Positions 42,351 to 50,395 of a DNA stretch of 64,000 nucleotides are shown here, piece after piece (positions within the stretch are counted from its first letter, which is position 1; the number at the start of each line of letters is the position of its first letter). Location: positions 1-64,000 of the forward strand of contig NZ_JASITB010000004.1 in the NCBI RefSeq assembly GCF_030063455.1. The letters run 5' to 3'. The position numbers were made by a program, and so were the translations under genes. A model generated the notes under the pieces. That model saw only the letters and a list, made by a program, of their open reading frames with translations. It ran no database searches and was not told the origin of the DNA. Source of the stretch: Cryobacterium sp. PH31-O1. GTDB taxonomy: Bacteria > Actinomycetota > Actinomycetes > Actinomycetales > Microbacteriaceae.

Positions 42351-44822
42351 CTAGACATTGTCGCTGCCGGTCTCGGCGACGGTCGGGGCGGCATCCGTTT
42401 GGGACGACCAGGACCAGCCGGTGACCTCGGGCAGGTCTTCCCCATGATCGCGGGTGTACTGGCGCGCAGCCAGGCGAGCATCCTGCATCTGCTGCCGGAG
42501 CAGGCCGGCCCGCGCGGCAAGGCCGGGGGTGCGGTCAATGACGTCCATGACGAGGTGGTACCGGTCGAGGTCGTTGAGCATGACCATGTCGAACGGGGTC
42601 GTCGTGGTGCCAATCTCCTTGTAGCCGCGAGCGTGCAAATTCTCGTGGCCATGGCGCTTGTAGGTGAGCCGGTGGATCAGCCACGGATAGCCGTGGTAGG
42701 CAAAAATGATGGGCTTGTCGGGCGTGAAGACGGCGTCGAAGGCGCTGTCGCTCAGGCCGTGCGGGTGGTCGTCTTCGGACTGCAGCCGCATCAGGTCGAC
42801 GACGTTCACGACCCGCACCTTGAGGTCGGGCAGGTTCTCCCGAAGAATCTCCGCGGCGGCGAGCACCTCGAGCGTCGGCACGTCGCCGGCGGCGGCGAGC
42901 ACGACATCCGGTTCAAGGCCGGGCACCTCGGTGCCGGCCCAGTCGAAGATGCCGAGGCCGCGGGTACAGTGCGCGACGGCCTCGGCCATGGTGAGCAGGT
43001 TCGGCGCCGGCTGCTTGCCGGCGACGACAACGTTGACATAGTTGACGCTGCGCAGGCAGTGATCGTAGGTGCTGAGCAGGGTGTTGGCGTCGAAGGGCAG
43101 GTACACCCGCACGACATCGGCACTCTTGTTGACGACGTGGTCGATGAAACCGGGGTCCTGGTGGCTGAACCCGTTGTGGTCCTGCCGCCAGACGTGCGAA
43201 CTGAGCAGATAGTTCAGACTGGCGATAGGAGCCCGCCACGGAATCTCCGCGGTCACCTTGAGCCACTTGGCGTGCTGGTTGAACATCGAGTCGACGATGT
43301 GGATGAACGCTTCGTAGCAGTTGAACAGCCCGTGCCGCCCGGTGAGCAGGTAGCCCTCGAGCCAGCCCTGGCACTGGTGCTCGCTGAGCATCTCCATGAC
43401 CCGACCGGCACGGGCGAGGTTGGTGTCGCCGGGTCGCAACTCGGCGTTCCACTGCTTGTCGGTGGCTTCATAGACCGGCGGGGCCAGCCGGTTCGAGGCG
43501 GTTTCATCCGGCCCGAAGATGCGAAAATTGTCTGGGTTTCGGCGGATGACCTCGGCCAGGTAGCCGCCCAGCACGCGCGTGGCCTCACTGACCGTTGCAC
43601 CCGGTTCTGGAACGTCGACGGCGAAATCACGAAAGTTGGGCAGGTGCAGGTCGCGGCGCAGCAGCCCGCCATTGGCGATCGGGTTGGCACTCATGCGCAG
43701 GTTTCCCCGCGGAGCGAGATCCCGAATCTGTTGCACAGGGGCACCGTGTGAGTCGAACAGGTCAGCGGGGCGGTAGGAGAGCATCCACTGTTCGAGCAGG
43801 GCGGTGTGCGCCGGGGTGTCGCGGGCGTTGGCCAGCGGAACCTGGTGCGCCCGCCAGGTGTTCTCAACCTGTACGCCGTCGATCACGGCGGGGCAGGTCC
43901 AGCCCTTGGGGGTGCGGAGGATGATCATGGGCCAGCGCGGGCGAGCGAAGTCTTCGTGGTTCTTCTCGGCCTCGGCGGCTGCCACCTTGATCTCAGCGAT
44001 GTGATTGAGCAGCGCGTCGAGCGTCTCGGCCATGCGCGCGTGCACGAGCATGGGGTCTTCGCCGTCGAAGCCGCCGCTCACTAAATAGGGAGTGTGACCG
44101 TAGCCGCGCATGAGATCAAGCAGCTCGCCTTCGGGGATGCGCGCGAGCACGGTGGGGTTGGCGATCTTGTACCCGTTGAGGTGCAGGATGGGCAGTACGA
44201 CGCCGTCCTGGAGCGGGTCGATGAACTTGTTGGAATGCCAGCTGGTGGCGAGTGGGCCGGTTTCAGCCTCGCCGTCACCGACAACCGCGGCCACGAGCAG
44301 GTTCGGGTTGTCGAACGCGGCACCGTAGGCGTGGCTGAGGGCGTAGCCGAGTTCGCCTCCCTCGTGAATGGATCCGGGCAGCTCCGGCGAGGCGTGGCTG
44401 GGGATTCCGCCGGGAAAAGAGAACTGGCGAAACAGCTTCTGTACGCCGTGCGCGTTCTGCTCGATATCGGAGTAGACCTCGGTGTAGGTGCCATCGAGAT
44501 AGGCGTTGGCGACCATGCCGGGGCCGCCGTGGCCAGGTCCGGTGATGTAGATGGTGCTCTGGCTGCGTTCTTGGATGGCACGGTTGAGGTGCGCGTAGAG
44601 AAAGTTGAGGCCGGGCGTGGTGCCCCAGTGGCCCAGCAGGCGCGGCTTAACGTGTTCGCGGGTCAGAGATTGCTGGAGCAGCGCGTTATCGAGCAGGTAG
44701 ATCTGGCCAACGGCGAGGTAATTGGCAGCCCGCCACCAGGCGTCGATGCTGTTCAGAGCTGCTGCGGTGAGGGGTTTCGGCGCGCGCGAAGCCCAGGTCA
44801 TGGTGCCGGAATCGTCGCTCAT
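42351..44822 (-). CDS. xfp: Xylulose-5-phosphate/fructose-6-phosphate phosphoketolase
   Basis: 823 residues from ATG 44822, which has GGAGG upstream; sequence further upstream is not conserved. The N-terminal ThDP domain holds [28 protein letters not shown] (about 100) and [13 protein letters not shown] (diphosphate/Mg binding). Later blocks are [18 protein letters not shown], the [13 protein letters not shown] motif (about 540) and [17 protein letters not shown]. Cleaves xylulose-5-P or fructose-6-P with phosphate to acetyl-P plus glyceraldehyde-3-P or erythrose-4-P. With pta and ackA it gives a bifid-type shunt from sugar phosphate to acetate and ATP or to acetyl-CoA. Confidence 0.97.
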   Translation of the reverse strand: MSDDSGTMTWASRAPKPLTAAALNSIDAWWRAANYLAVGQIYLLDNALLQQSLTREHVKPRLLGHWGTTPGLNFLYAHLNRAIQERSQSTIYITGPGHGGPGMVANAYLDGTYTEVYSDIEQNAHGVQKLFRQFSFPGGIPSHASPELPGSIHEGGELGYALSHAYGAAFDNPNLLVAAVVGDGEAETGPLATSWHSNKFIDPLQDGVVLPILHLNGYKIANPTVLARIPEGELLDLMRGYGHTPYLVSGGFDGEDPMLVHARMAETLDALLNHIAEIKVAAAEAEKNHEDFARPRWPMIILRTPKGWTCPAVIDGVQVENTWRAHQVPLANARDTPAHTALLEQWMLSYRPADLFDSHGAPVQQIRDLAPRGNLRMSANPIANGGLLRRDLHLPNFRDFAVDVPEPGATVSEATRVLGGYLAEVIRRNPDNFRIFGPDETASNRLAPPVYEATDKQWNAELRPGDTNLARAGRVMEMLSEHQCQGWLEGYLLTGRHGLFNCYEAFIHIVDSMFNQHAKWLKVTAEIPWRAPIASLNYLLSSHVWRQDHNGFSHQDPGFIDHVVNKSADVVRVYLPFDANTLLSTYDHCLRSVNYVNVVVAGKQPAPNLLTMAEAVAHCTRGLGIFDWAGTEVPGLEPDVVLAAAGDVPTLEVLAAAEILRENLPDLKVRVVNVVDLMRLQSEDDHPHGLSDSAFDAVFTPDKPIIFAYHGYPWLIHRLTYKRHGHENLHARGYKEIGTTTTPFDMVMLNDLDRYHLVMDVIDRTPGLAARAGLLRQQMQDARLAARQYTRDHGEDLPEVTGWSWSSQTDAAPTVAETGSDNV

Positions 44823-45189
44823 CGGTCCTCCGCGTTTTTGGCACGGCGACACAGCCGCGCTGCTTCCATACTATTGAGCCTCGGCGTCGACCCCAGTGCC
44901 AAAGGTCCCGACTCCCGCGTGTTCGGCTAAATGGGGGTCAAAATCTCCACTCGATTCTCACGCGCGGGTACGAAAAAGACCCCTCGCGCACCTGCCAGAG
45001 CCCAGTTACCCTTGCTACGTTTCCGTCCTGGGGGAATTGGCCGAGATGACACCACGCGAGGAGCCGAACCTCAGTTTAGGGTACGACGCAGGAATGAACC
45101 AACCGGGGGCTGGGCGGGGAGGTGGCGGCAGCATCCGCTGGAAACAGGTAAGATTCTCTGGTGTCGTTGCTTTATTGCAGCGGCGGCCA
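44823..45189. other. Intergenic region before tRNA-Ser, nothing assigned
   Basis: Contains the leader of xfp (ribosome-binding site GGAGG at about 44830) and presumably the tRNA promoter. The stretch 45010-45110 has several short inverted pieces (CCTGGGGG, GAGCCGAACCTC) but I could not match it to a known RNA family. No convincing coding frame. Confidence 0.4.
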
Positions 45190-45277
45190 GGAGAATTCGC
45201 CTAGTGGCCTATGGCGCACGCTTGGAAAGCGTGTTGGGTGAAAGCCCTCGGGGGTTCGAATCCCCCATTCTCCGCCA
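45190..45277 (+). tRNA. tRNA-Ser (anticodon GGA), CCA encoded
   Basis: Acceptor GGAGAAT pairs with ATTCTCC; discriminator G then CCA. The anticodon loop CTTGGAAA within the stem ACGC/GCGT gives GGA. The long variable arm GTTGGGTGAAAGCCCTC is typical of serine tRNA. T arm GGGGGTTCGAATCCCCC. Confidence 0.95.
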
Positions 45278-45496
45278 CAGTTAGAAACGCAGCGTGTTGG
45301 GTGAAAGCACAATGCCAATTCGCGGGGTTCGAATCCCCCATTCTCCGCCACAGTTAGAAACGCAGCGTGTTGGGTGAAAGCACAATGCCAATTCGCGGGG
45401 TTCGAATCCCCCATTCTCCGCCACAGTTAGAAACGCAGCGTGTTGGGTGAAAGCACAATGCCAATTCGCGGGGTTCGAATCCCCCATTCTCCGCCA
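45278..45496 (+). repeat. Three tandem 73-bp copies of the tRNA-Ser 3' half
   Basis: Units 45278-45350, 45351-45423 and 45424-45496 are essentially identical. Each begins CAGTTAGAAACGCA, then has GCGTGTTGGGTGAAAGC of the tRNA, an altered variable arm (ACAATGCCAATTCGC in place of CCTCG), then the exact T arm, acceptor 3' strand and CCA. The 5' half, D arm and anticodon are missing, so they cannot be full tRNAs. Tandem 3'-end copies of this kind are expected from repeated insertion and excision at a tRNA attachment site or from local duplication. Confidence 0.9.
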
Positions 45497-45533
45497 AGCG
45501 GATGCCTGCCGCACGATCCGCAGACATCCCCGC

Positions 45534-45568
45534 GTTGGTCGATGGCGGTCTCGACAAACTCGACCAAC
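45534..45568. repeat. Short dispersed inverted repeat (GTTGGTCGA...TCGACCAAC)
   Basis: Nine-base inverted arms GTTGGTCGA and TCGACCAAC flank TGGCGGTCTCGACAAAC. The core GATGGCGGTCTCGACA also occurs inside dnaX (about 34822-34840), pointing to a dispersed repeat. Confidence 0.6.
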
Positions 45569-45608
45569 GACACTGAGCGCCGCGCGAAGGTTGCCAGCGA
45601 TCCGAGGC

Positions 45609-45956
45609 CTACGCGTCGGGGCTCTGAACCAGGTCGCCGCCGACGGCGGCCGCGAGCGCCTGCGCAAGCGCCAGGCCGCGATCACCGGCCGTGCCGAGGG
45701 GTGCATACAGCTCGGTCCAGAACGCGTGATCTGCCGGGAGATGGGTACCGAGCAACCGTTCAACGTCGTCGAGCACGTCGATTCCTTTGGTGCGCAACAC
45801 CGTCAGAAGCGCCGCACCATCCGCTGAGCAGATCTGGGTTGCGCCGCCGTTCCAGATGGTGCGCAGCCCCAGGTTCGGGTCGACGTCGGCCGCAGCCATG
45901 AGGTGATCGGCGAGGTCCACCGGTCGCCGCGAGACGATCACGAGTGCACGGGGCAT
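45609..45956 (-). CDS. Hypothetical protein, last gene of the T7SS-associated series
   Basis: 115 residues, MPRALVIVSRRPVDLADHLM, alpha/beta composition with Ala/Leu-rich C-terminal helix (ALAQALAAAVGG). No signal peptide, no known motif. Its first base is the last base of the DUF6177 gene's stop, so the two are co-translated. DUF6177 genes recur beside actinobacterial WXG100/ESX effector genes, which suggests a shared accessory role. Function unknown. Confidence 0.6.
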   Translation of the reverse strand: MPRALVIVSRRPVDLADHLMAAADVDPNLGLRTIWNGGATQICSADGAALLTVLRTKGIDVLDDVERLLGTHLPADHAFWTELYAPLGTAGDRGLALAQALAAAVGGDLVQSPDA

Positions 45957-47008
45957 CAGGCGCCTTCCGCAACCGGGGGCAGGCCGAGCGCCCGGGCGAG
46001 GTCGACCACGCTGAACTCCCGGGCCAGGTTCACGAACTGCTCCCAGCTGCCGTCTCCGCCCGCGGTGAAGGGAAGCACGAGCGCCGGAATGCGCGGCCGA
46101 CCGGCGCGGAAGGCCCCGAATCGAGTCTCGAGATCCGTCAGATCCAGATGCAGGTCCTGCACGGCGCGCGGACCCAGCACGACCGCCACCGGAACTGGCG
46201 GAGCGGCAAGTACCGGGTCGATCGACAGATCGGCGCGACCACGCAGCAGCACAGCGGATGCGACCAGCACCGTCTGCGCATCGGCCAGCCGCCCCAAAAC
46301 AGCCGGGGCGTCCACGATCCGCTGCCGGGCGATGCCCTCATCGCTGCCGAGGGCGACGAGCATCTTGGTCTCCTCGGTGACGCCCCTGGCGCTGCGGCTG
46401 ACCCGCACGGTGGCCGTCATGGCTCGTTCGCCCCGCCCGGCCACGTAGATCTTGGAAACGCGCGGCATGCGGCCGCGCACGAACCGCGTCACATTGGCGC
46501 GATTCCAGTGCAGGCCGGCCGGTTCGTTCACGCCCCACCCCACCGGCACCGTGTCGGCAAGCTGCGCGGCGAGCAGCTCAACGGTGCCGCCCAGGGTGGT
46601 CTCGTCTCGCGCCTGATGATTGACGGACACGGTGACCTGCAGCCAGGCCTCGGCGAGCTCGGGCGGCGTGACAGAGTCGGCAGCGGCATCCGTTGCGCCA
46701 GTCTCCCGGAACGCGTCGTCGAAGGAAGCCACGGTGCGGCCGGTGAGGGCATTGCGCAGTGCCCCGTCGGCGCTGCGCACTACCCAGGCAGCCCCGGTCG
46801 CCGACAGCAGCTGTAGCACGCCGAAGGTGACCCGCGACCCGGGCCCGGTGACCAGCAAAACGCGCCGACCGACCCCGGCCGCATCGGCCACGAGACTCGC
46901 GAAACCCTCGGTCGCTGCGATGAGCGACGCCGTGCTGATGGTCGCGACGAATCCGTCGCCGACAAAGTCGACCAGCGGATGCTCGACGCTCGAGTTCGCG
47001 TTCCCCAT
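45956..47008 (-). CDS. DUF6177 family protein
   Basis: 350 residues from ATG 47008 (MGNANSSVEHPLVDFVGDGF; GGGGGAAT upstream); ATG 47035 would add nine residues. Conserved blocks: VATISTASLIAATEGF, LLVTGPGSRVTFGVLQLL (about 52-70), GWGVNEPAGLHWNRANVTRFVRGRMP (about 165-190) and a C-terminal VLGPRAVQDLHLDLTDLETRFGA, FTAGGDGSWEQFVNLAREF. These match DUF6177, a family seen in actinobacterial type VII secretion neighbourhoods and of unknown function. No membrane segment. Co-directional with the effector array upstream. Confidence 0.7.
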   Translation of the reverse strand: MGNANSSVEHPLVDFVGDGFVATISTASLIAATEGFASLVADAAGVGRRVLLVTGPGSRVTFGVLQLLSATGAAWVVRSADGALRNALTGRTVASFDDAFRETGATDAAADSVTPPELAEAWLQVTVSVNHQARDETTLGGTVELLAAQLADTVPVGWGVNEPAGLHWNRANVTRFVRGRMPRVSKIYVAGRGERAMTATVRVSRSARGVTEETKMLVALGSDEGIARQRIVDAPAVLGRLADAQTVLVASAVLLRGRADLSIDPVLAAPPVPVAVVLGPRAVQDLHLDLTDLETRFGAFRAGRPRIPALVLPFTAGGDGSWEQFVNLAREFSVVDLARALGLPPVAEGA

Positions 47009-47120
47009 CACCGATTCCCCCACCCGTTCTGTCATCTCAGGACAAGCGTTTGACAACGGGGTCACGCTCCCCAAGCTGAAGCCCGACCGGATGCGCCGGC
47101 GCACTCGACGACGGGCTACG

Positions 47121-47294
47121 TCACCAACCCGCCGCGTCCCAGTAGATCTCGGCTTCGGTGCGGCCATAGGCCCGTGACGCGGCCTCGACCATGGCGCGCC
47201 CCGAGAATGAGAATGCCAGGTCGGACACGATCGTGGTGAGCCAGCCGATCGTGATCGGCCATTCGCTGCCCGTGATGATTGACGCCAGGGCGGA
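47121..47294 (-). pseudogene. C-terminal remnant fused to an orphan-cassette leader
   Basis: The frame reads ASIITGSEWPITIGWLTTIVSDLAFS, SGRAMVEAASRAYGRTEAEI, YWDAAGW and stops. It has the composition of a genuine C-terminus, but upstream it runs into the cassette sequence encoding SARDP (shared by the orphan tips at 54262 and 58027) at about 47292. So a gene tail was joined to a cassette scar. The parent family was not identified. Confidence 0.5.
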
Positions 47295-47319
47295 TCCCGC
47301 GCCGACTCGTAAACCACAC

Positions 47320-48057
47320 TCACCCCTCCAACACCGGACGCGACAACCCATGAGCCGCATCAAAAACAGTCAAAAACTTCTCCGGCAAACGCAACCGGCA
47401 ATACTCATCCACCAACCGCAAACTCTCCGCAAGAGAATCACGATCCGTCCTCATCGACGGACGCCGACCCATAAAACTTCCGATACCGCCTTCCGGGCTG
47501 AGGCGGATCGACGCACCGAACATCATCCGCTGGTCATCAAAACCACAGGAAAACAAGAAGGAGTCATACAGGACACCCGCCATGCGCTGACCAACCTTGT
47601 CAGACGTCGGCAACGAGATCCGAGCCCCAAAAAAGTCCAGTGCGAGTTCATAGAATCCCGCGTGCGGCATGCTGGGAGCCGGCGGTCCGTCGCTCCGAGG
47701 CCCGAAAAGGCGCAGGTCTCGATCAAACGCAACATCAAACTTCGCCAGATAGACGTCCGGAAGGCGCAAGCGACAAGACTCATCCAGAGCGCGCAGCGCC
47801 CCCAACACCGAAACACGATCACCAGCCGAGCCAAACTGGCCTCCACGCACAACGGTCACGTTACGACTGGCACCAACCAAGATCGTGGCGCTAAAGAGCT
47901 TCGTAACAGGGTTGAGAACGCAGGAGATTGGCAGCGCGTCATATAGATTGGCACCCATTGTCTGATCGTCACCGTGACTGAACTGTCCCGACATCCGGTC
48001 TCCAAATACCTCGCGAGTCAACAGGAATAGATCGCGGTAATTGAAGTCTTCGGTCAA
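47320..48057 (-). CDS. Duplicated-domain protein, presumed immunity, copy 1
   Basis: 245 residues made of two related halves. Each half follows the pattern (Y/F)-x-(L)-x-x-(V/F)FG, then YD-x-x-x-x-C, a beta-rich stretch with GAS, then D-R-x-S-(V/L)...LRALDESCRLRLPDVYLAKFD or LRLVDEYCRLRLPEKFLTVFD. The tail HGLSRPVLEG is common to all four 245-aa copies. No signal peptide or membrane helix, so cytoplasmic. It lies in an array where such genes alternate with toxin-tip genes and overlap them by 4 nt, so immunity is the best inference; the family is unnamed to me. Local GC is lower than the core genome. Last copy in the array. Confidence 0.65.
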   Translation of the reverse strand: MTEDFNYRDLFLLTREVFGDRMSGQFSHGDDQTMGANLYDALPISCVLNPVTKLFSATILVGASRNVTVVRGGQFGSAGDRVSVLGALRALDESCRLRLPDVYLAKFDVAFDRDLRLFGPRSDGPPAPSMPHAGFYELALDFFGARISLPTSDKVGQRMAGVLYDSFLFSCGFDDQRMMFGASIRLSPEGGIGSFMGRRPSMRTDRDSLAESLRLVDEYCRLRLPEKFLTVFDAAHGLSRPVLEG

Positions 48058-48214
48058 TTCTTTGTCCTCAATCGTCAGCGAATCACTGTTAGATCGGTCG
48101 AGCAGTCATGGACTTACTAATGTACTCATAGCCCGCACCGGCGGAATGGAATCAGCCAAGGAATGCATCGCCTGCGCGAGGCACGCGGATCCCGCGCCGA
48201 CTCGTCAACCACAT

Positions 48215-48952
48215 TCACCCCTCCAACACCGGACGCGACAACCCATGAGCCGCATCAAAAACAGTCAAAAACTTCTCCGGAAGACGCAACCGACAATACT
48301 CATCAATGAGCTGCAAACCCTCCACAAGAGAATCACGATCAGTACTCCACGAGGGACTACGCCCCAGAAAACCCCGACTACCGCTTTGCGGGCTGACGCA
48401 AATCGAAGCACCAAACATCGGTTTCTGCTCGTCATACCCACACCGAATAAGAAAGGAATCGTAAAGCACGCCTGTCATCGAGCGGCCAGCTTCATCATTG
48501 GTCGGGGACGACATTCGGGCCCCGAAAAAATCCACAGCCAGTCCGTAGAACTCCGCATACGGCATACCCGGCAGCGGAGGTCCATCCTTCCGCGGCCCAT
48601 AAAACCTCAGGTCTCGATCAAAGGCAACATCAAATATCGCTAAGTAGTCGTCCGGGAGCCGCAACCGACAAGACTCATCCACAGCACGCAGCACATTCAC
48701 CACCGATTCACGATCATTAGCCGACTCAAACTCGCCGTGAAGGCCACTCGTAACATTGCGACCTGCACCAACCTGAATCGCCGCGCTAAATCCACCACCA
48801 GTCCGTTCCAGCACCGCTCGAATGTATACCGCACCGCAGAGCACACCCGTGAAAGTCTGCGACCCCGGACTGTACGTCGGCGTATCCAGACGTTGGCCAA
48901 AATAGGCCAACACCTCGTCATACAGTTCATCGAACGTCATCTGGTTTCCCAT
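48215..48952 (-). CDS. Duplicated-domain protein, presumed immunity, copy 2
   Basis: 245 residues starting MGNQMTFDELYDEVLAYFGQ. Same two-half build as copy 1; the N-terminal half is closest to the copy at 54259 (MGNHMTFDELYDQMLAYFGQ), while the C-terminal half (DGPPLPGMPYAEFYGLAVDFFGARMSSPTNDEAGR) is closest to the copy at 58024. This mosaic pattern suggests recombination between copies. It follows a decayed toxin-tip gene (48927-49743) with overlapping ends. The scar at 48130-48235 to its left contains effector-derived and cassette-leader fragments. Confidence 0.65.
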   Translation of the reverse strand: MGNQMTFDELYDEVLAYFGQRLDTPTYSPGSQTFTGVLCGAVYIRAVLERTGGGFSAAIQVGAGRNVTSGLHGEFESANDRESVVNVLRAVDESCRLRLPDDYLAIFDVAFDRDLRFYGPRKDGPPLPGMPYAEFYGLAVDFFGARMSSPTNDEAGRSMTGVLYDSFLIRCGYDEQKPMFGASICVSPQSGSRGFLGRSPSWSTDRDSLVEGLQLIDEYCRLRLPEKFLTVFDAAHGLSRPVLEG

Positions 48953-49743
48953 TTCTTGAACTAACTTTCAAACTTGGCGGTAGAGCCGTCATCGCGTCGG
49001 GATCAAACCTGTTGCCATGGTCCTGCAAATACTCGAATTCTCGACCTAGAGAAGCGCTATCCAAACGCGGATCATGGGAGAGATGAAAGGTCTTTCCTCC
49101 TTGAGGCGTCGTCCAGGAACAGCGCGTTGCGCGCATCGAACATGTCTGACAGCGTTAGATCTTGGGCCTCCATGATGGGGTCCCACTCAGTTCCGAGGCT
49201 GAAATACTCATACCCGCTGGCCTCGCCCATCTCAACATAGTTGCCCGGCTTACCGCCGTCCCATTTGCCGAGCATAACTTCCAACGCATCCCCGTTATGC
49301 ACGCTGGCCGCGAGCGTCTCGTGGCACGCGACATCGTCAATGGTTTTCGTCGTGCCCGGAGCCTGAAAGTCCCCTGAAGCTGCGGGCCACCGCCCGGCCC
49401 CGAACCCCCGGGCGCATCCGCTGCCGCACCCGGCCGAGCATCCACCTGGTCGGCGGTGCTGTGCAGCGCCTGCCCGCCACTGCCCGGCTCACCGACCACC
49501 ACCCGCGGCGGCTCGAACAGCACAGCACCGCTCGGCTCACCGACCACCACCCGCGGCGGCTCGAACAGCACAGCACCGCTCGGCACCACCCCAGACACGC
49601 CCGGCTCCACCCGCAGTGCCGGAATGGAATCAGCCAACGCATGCATCGCCTGCGCGAGCGCGCCGCGCCGACGCCGGAGACCAGAACTTCGCCGCATCCG
49701 TCACCACAGCCAACCCCTGACCGGCATGCAGCAGACCCGCCGT
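48927..49743 (-). pseudogene. Decayed effector fragment with LGKW...FSHDP toxin tip
   Basis: Reading leftward from 49743 the remnant carries the effector linker (ALAQAMHALADSIPALRVEP, AVLFEPPRVVVGEP twice, QALHSTADQVDARPG), then in another frame GDALEVMLGKWDGGKPGNYV and YEYFSLGTEWDPIMEAQ, then in a third frame GKTFHLSHDPRLDSASLGRE and REFEYLQDHG. At least two frameshifts (near 49365 and 49110) break it. The upstream secretion region is absent. The 3' end overlaps the start of the presumed immunity gene at 48952. Confidence 0.8.
49488..49583. repeat. 48-bp exact tandem duplication in the effector remnant
   Basis: Two 48-bp units starting CTCACCGACCACCACCCGCG, each coding for SGAVLFEPPRVVVGEP on the minus strand. 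The other effector copies have one unit. Confidence 0.9.
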
Positions 49744-49879
49744 CAGCCATCAGGACGCATCCACGACAGCCGGCGCCACCGCTCCGAACGTTTCGTGTGT
49801 TCTTCGTTTCCGCGTGAGCTCTGTCAAGATCGGCTGCAAAATCCTCTGGGAAGTACTGCTACGTGGAGCTGGACCAAGT

Positions 49880-50395
49880 TCACGAGGACGTAGGTGAGGC
49901 CTCTTCGTGAATCGCAAATATCTGTCCGCCGTCCGCTGCGGTCAGCGCCACCACAACGTCCGACAGAGACGCGTCAGCGGCTTGAGCAAAGATTCTTGCC
50001 CTGTTGTTTCCACCGACCCCACGGGAAAAGCTGGCCTGATGGGCGTCTCCGCCGATCGTCCAAGATACCGTCACTCCTGACTCGCTAGCCGACACCGCTG
50101 CTCTGCCTTCCCTAGGGGTTTGCGCCGGTACTCTCAGTCGCGGAAGGTGGTGTGCGCCCCGCCCATCACTTCCTATGAGAATAACCAGATGCCGAATCGC
50201 ATCGCTCTCGTGCAAAAATACTCCCATTTCGGTTGGTCCTGATCCCCTGGACCAACGCTGTACAACCACGAGTGAATCGCGACGCGCGAGGGCGAAGCGC
50301 ATTTCGACTTCGTCGTACGCCGCCAGCTCGCCTTCCTTCAGTGGAGCGCTCTGGTAGCCACACCATTCGACGAATTCCAATGGAACGTCAATCAT
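49880..50395 (-). CDS. Presumed immunity protein for the TNT effector at 50392
   Basis: 171 residues, MIDVPLEFVEWCGYQSAPLK, mixed alpha/beta, no signal peptide. It starts within the stop codon of the TNT-domain gene (4-nt overlap), the usual toxin-immunity arrangement; in Mycobacterium the TNT toxin is neutralised by the adjacent cytosolic antitoxin IFT. Similarity to IFT was not evident by eye. Its 3' half recurs as a broken copy at 59776-60064, and its C-terminal layout loosely resembles the other TNT partner at 60145. The 49744-49879 spacer downstream is also duplicated at 59628-59775. Confidence 0.65.
   Translation of the reverse strand: MIDVPLEFVEWCGYQSAPLKEGELAAYDEVEMRFALARRDSLVVVQRWSRGSGPTEMGVFLHESDAIRHLVILIGSDGRGAHHLPRLRVPAQTPREGRAAVSASESGVTVSWTIGGDAHQASFSRGVGGNNRARIFAQAADASLSDVVVALTAADGGQIFAIHEEASPTSS

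Noticed and set aside
40465..43751. Two very long plus-strand frames opposite pta and xfp
   Set aside because: Shadow frames of high-GC genes; the minus-strand enzymes are certain.
45278..45496. CRISPR-like regular repeats
   Set aside because: The 73-bp units abut without variable spacers and derive from the tRNA.
45281..45763. Minus-strand frame with repeated GGFEPRELALCFHP-type sequence
   Set aside because: It is the antisense translation of the tRNA-Ser 3' copies, a well-known false ORF.
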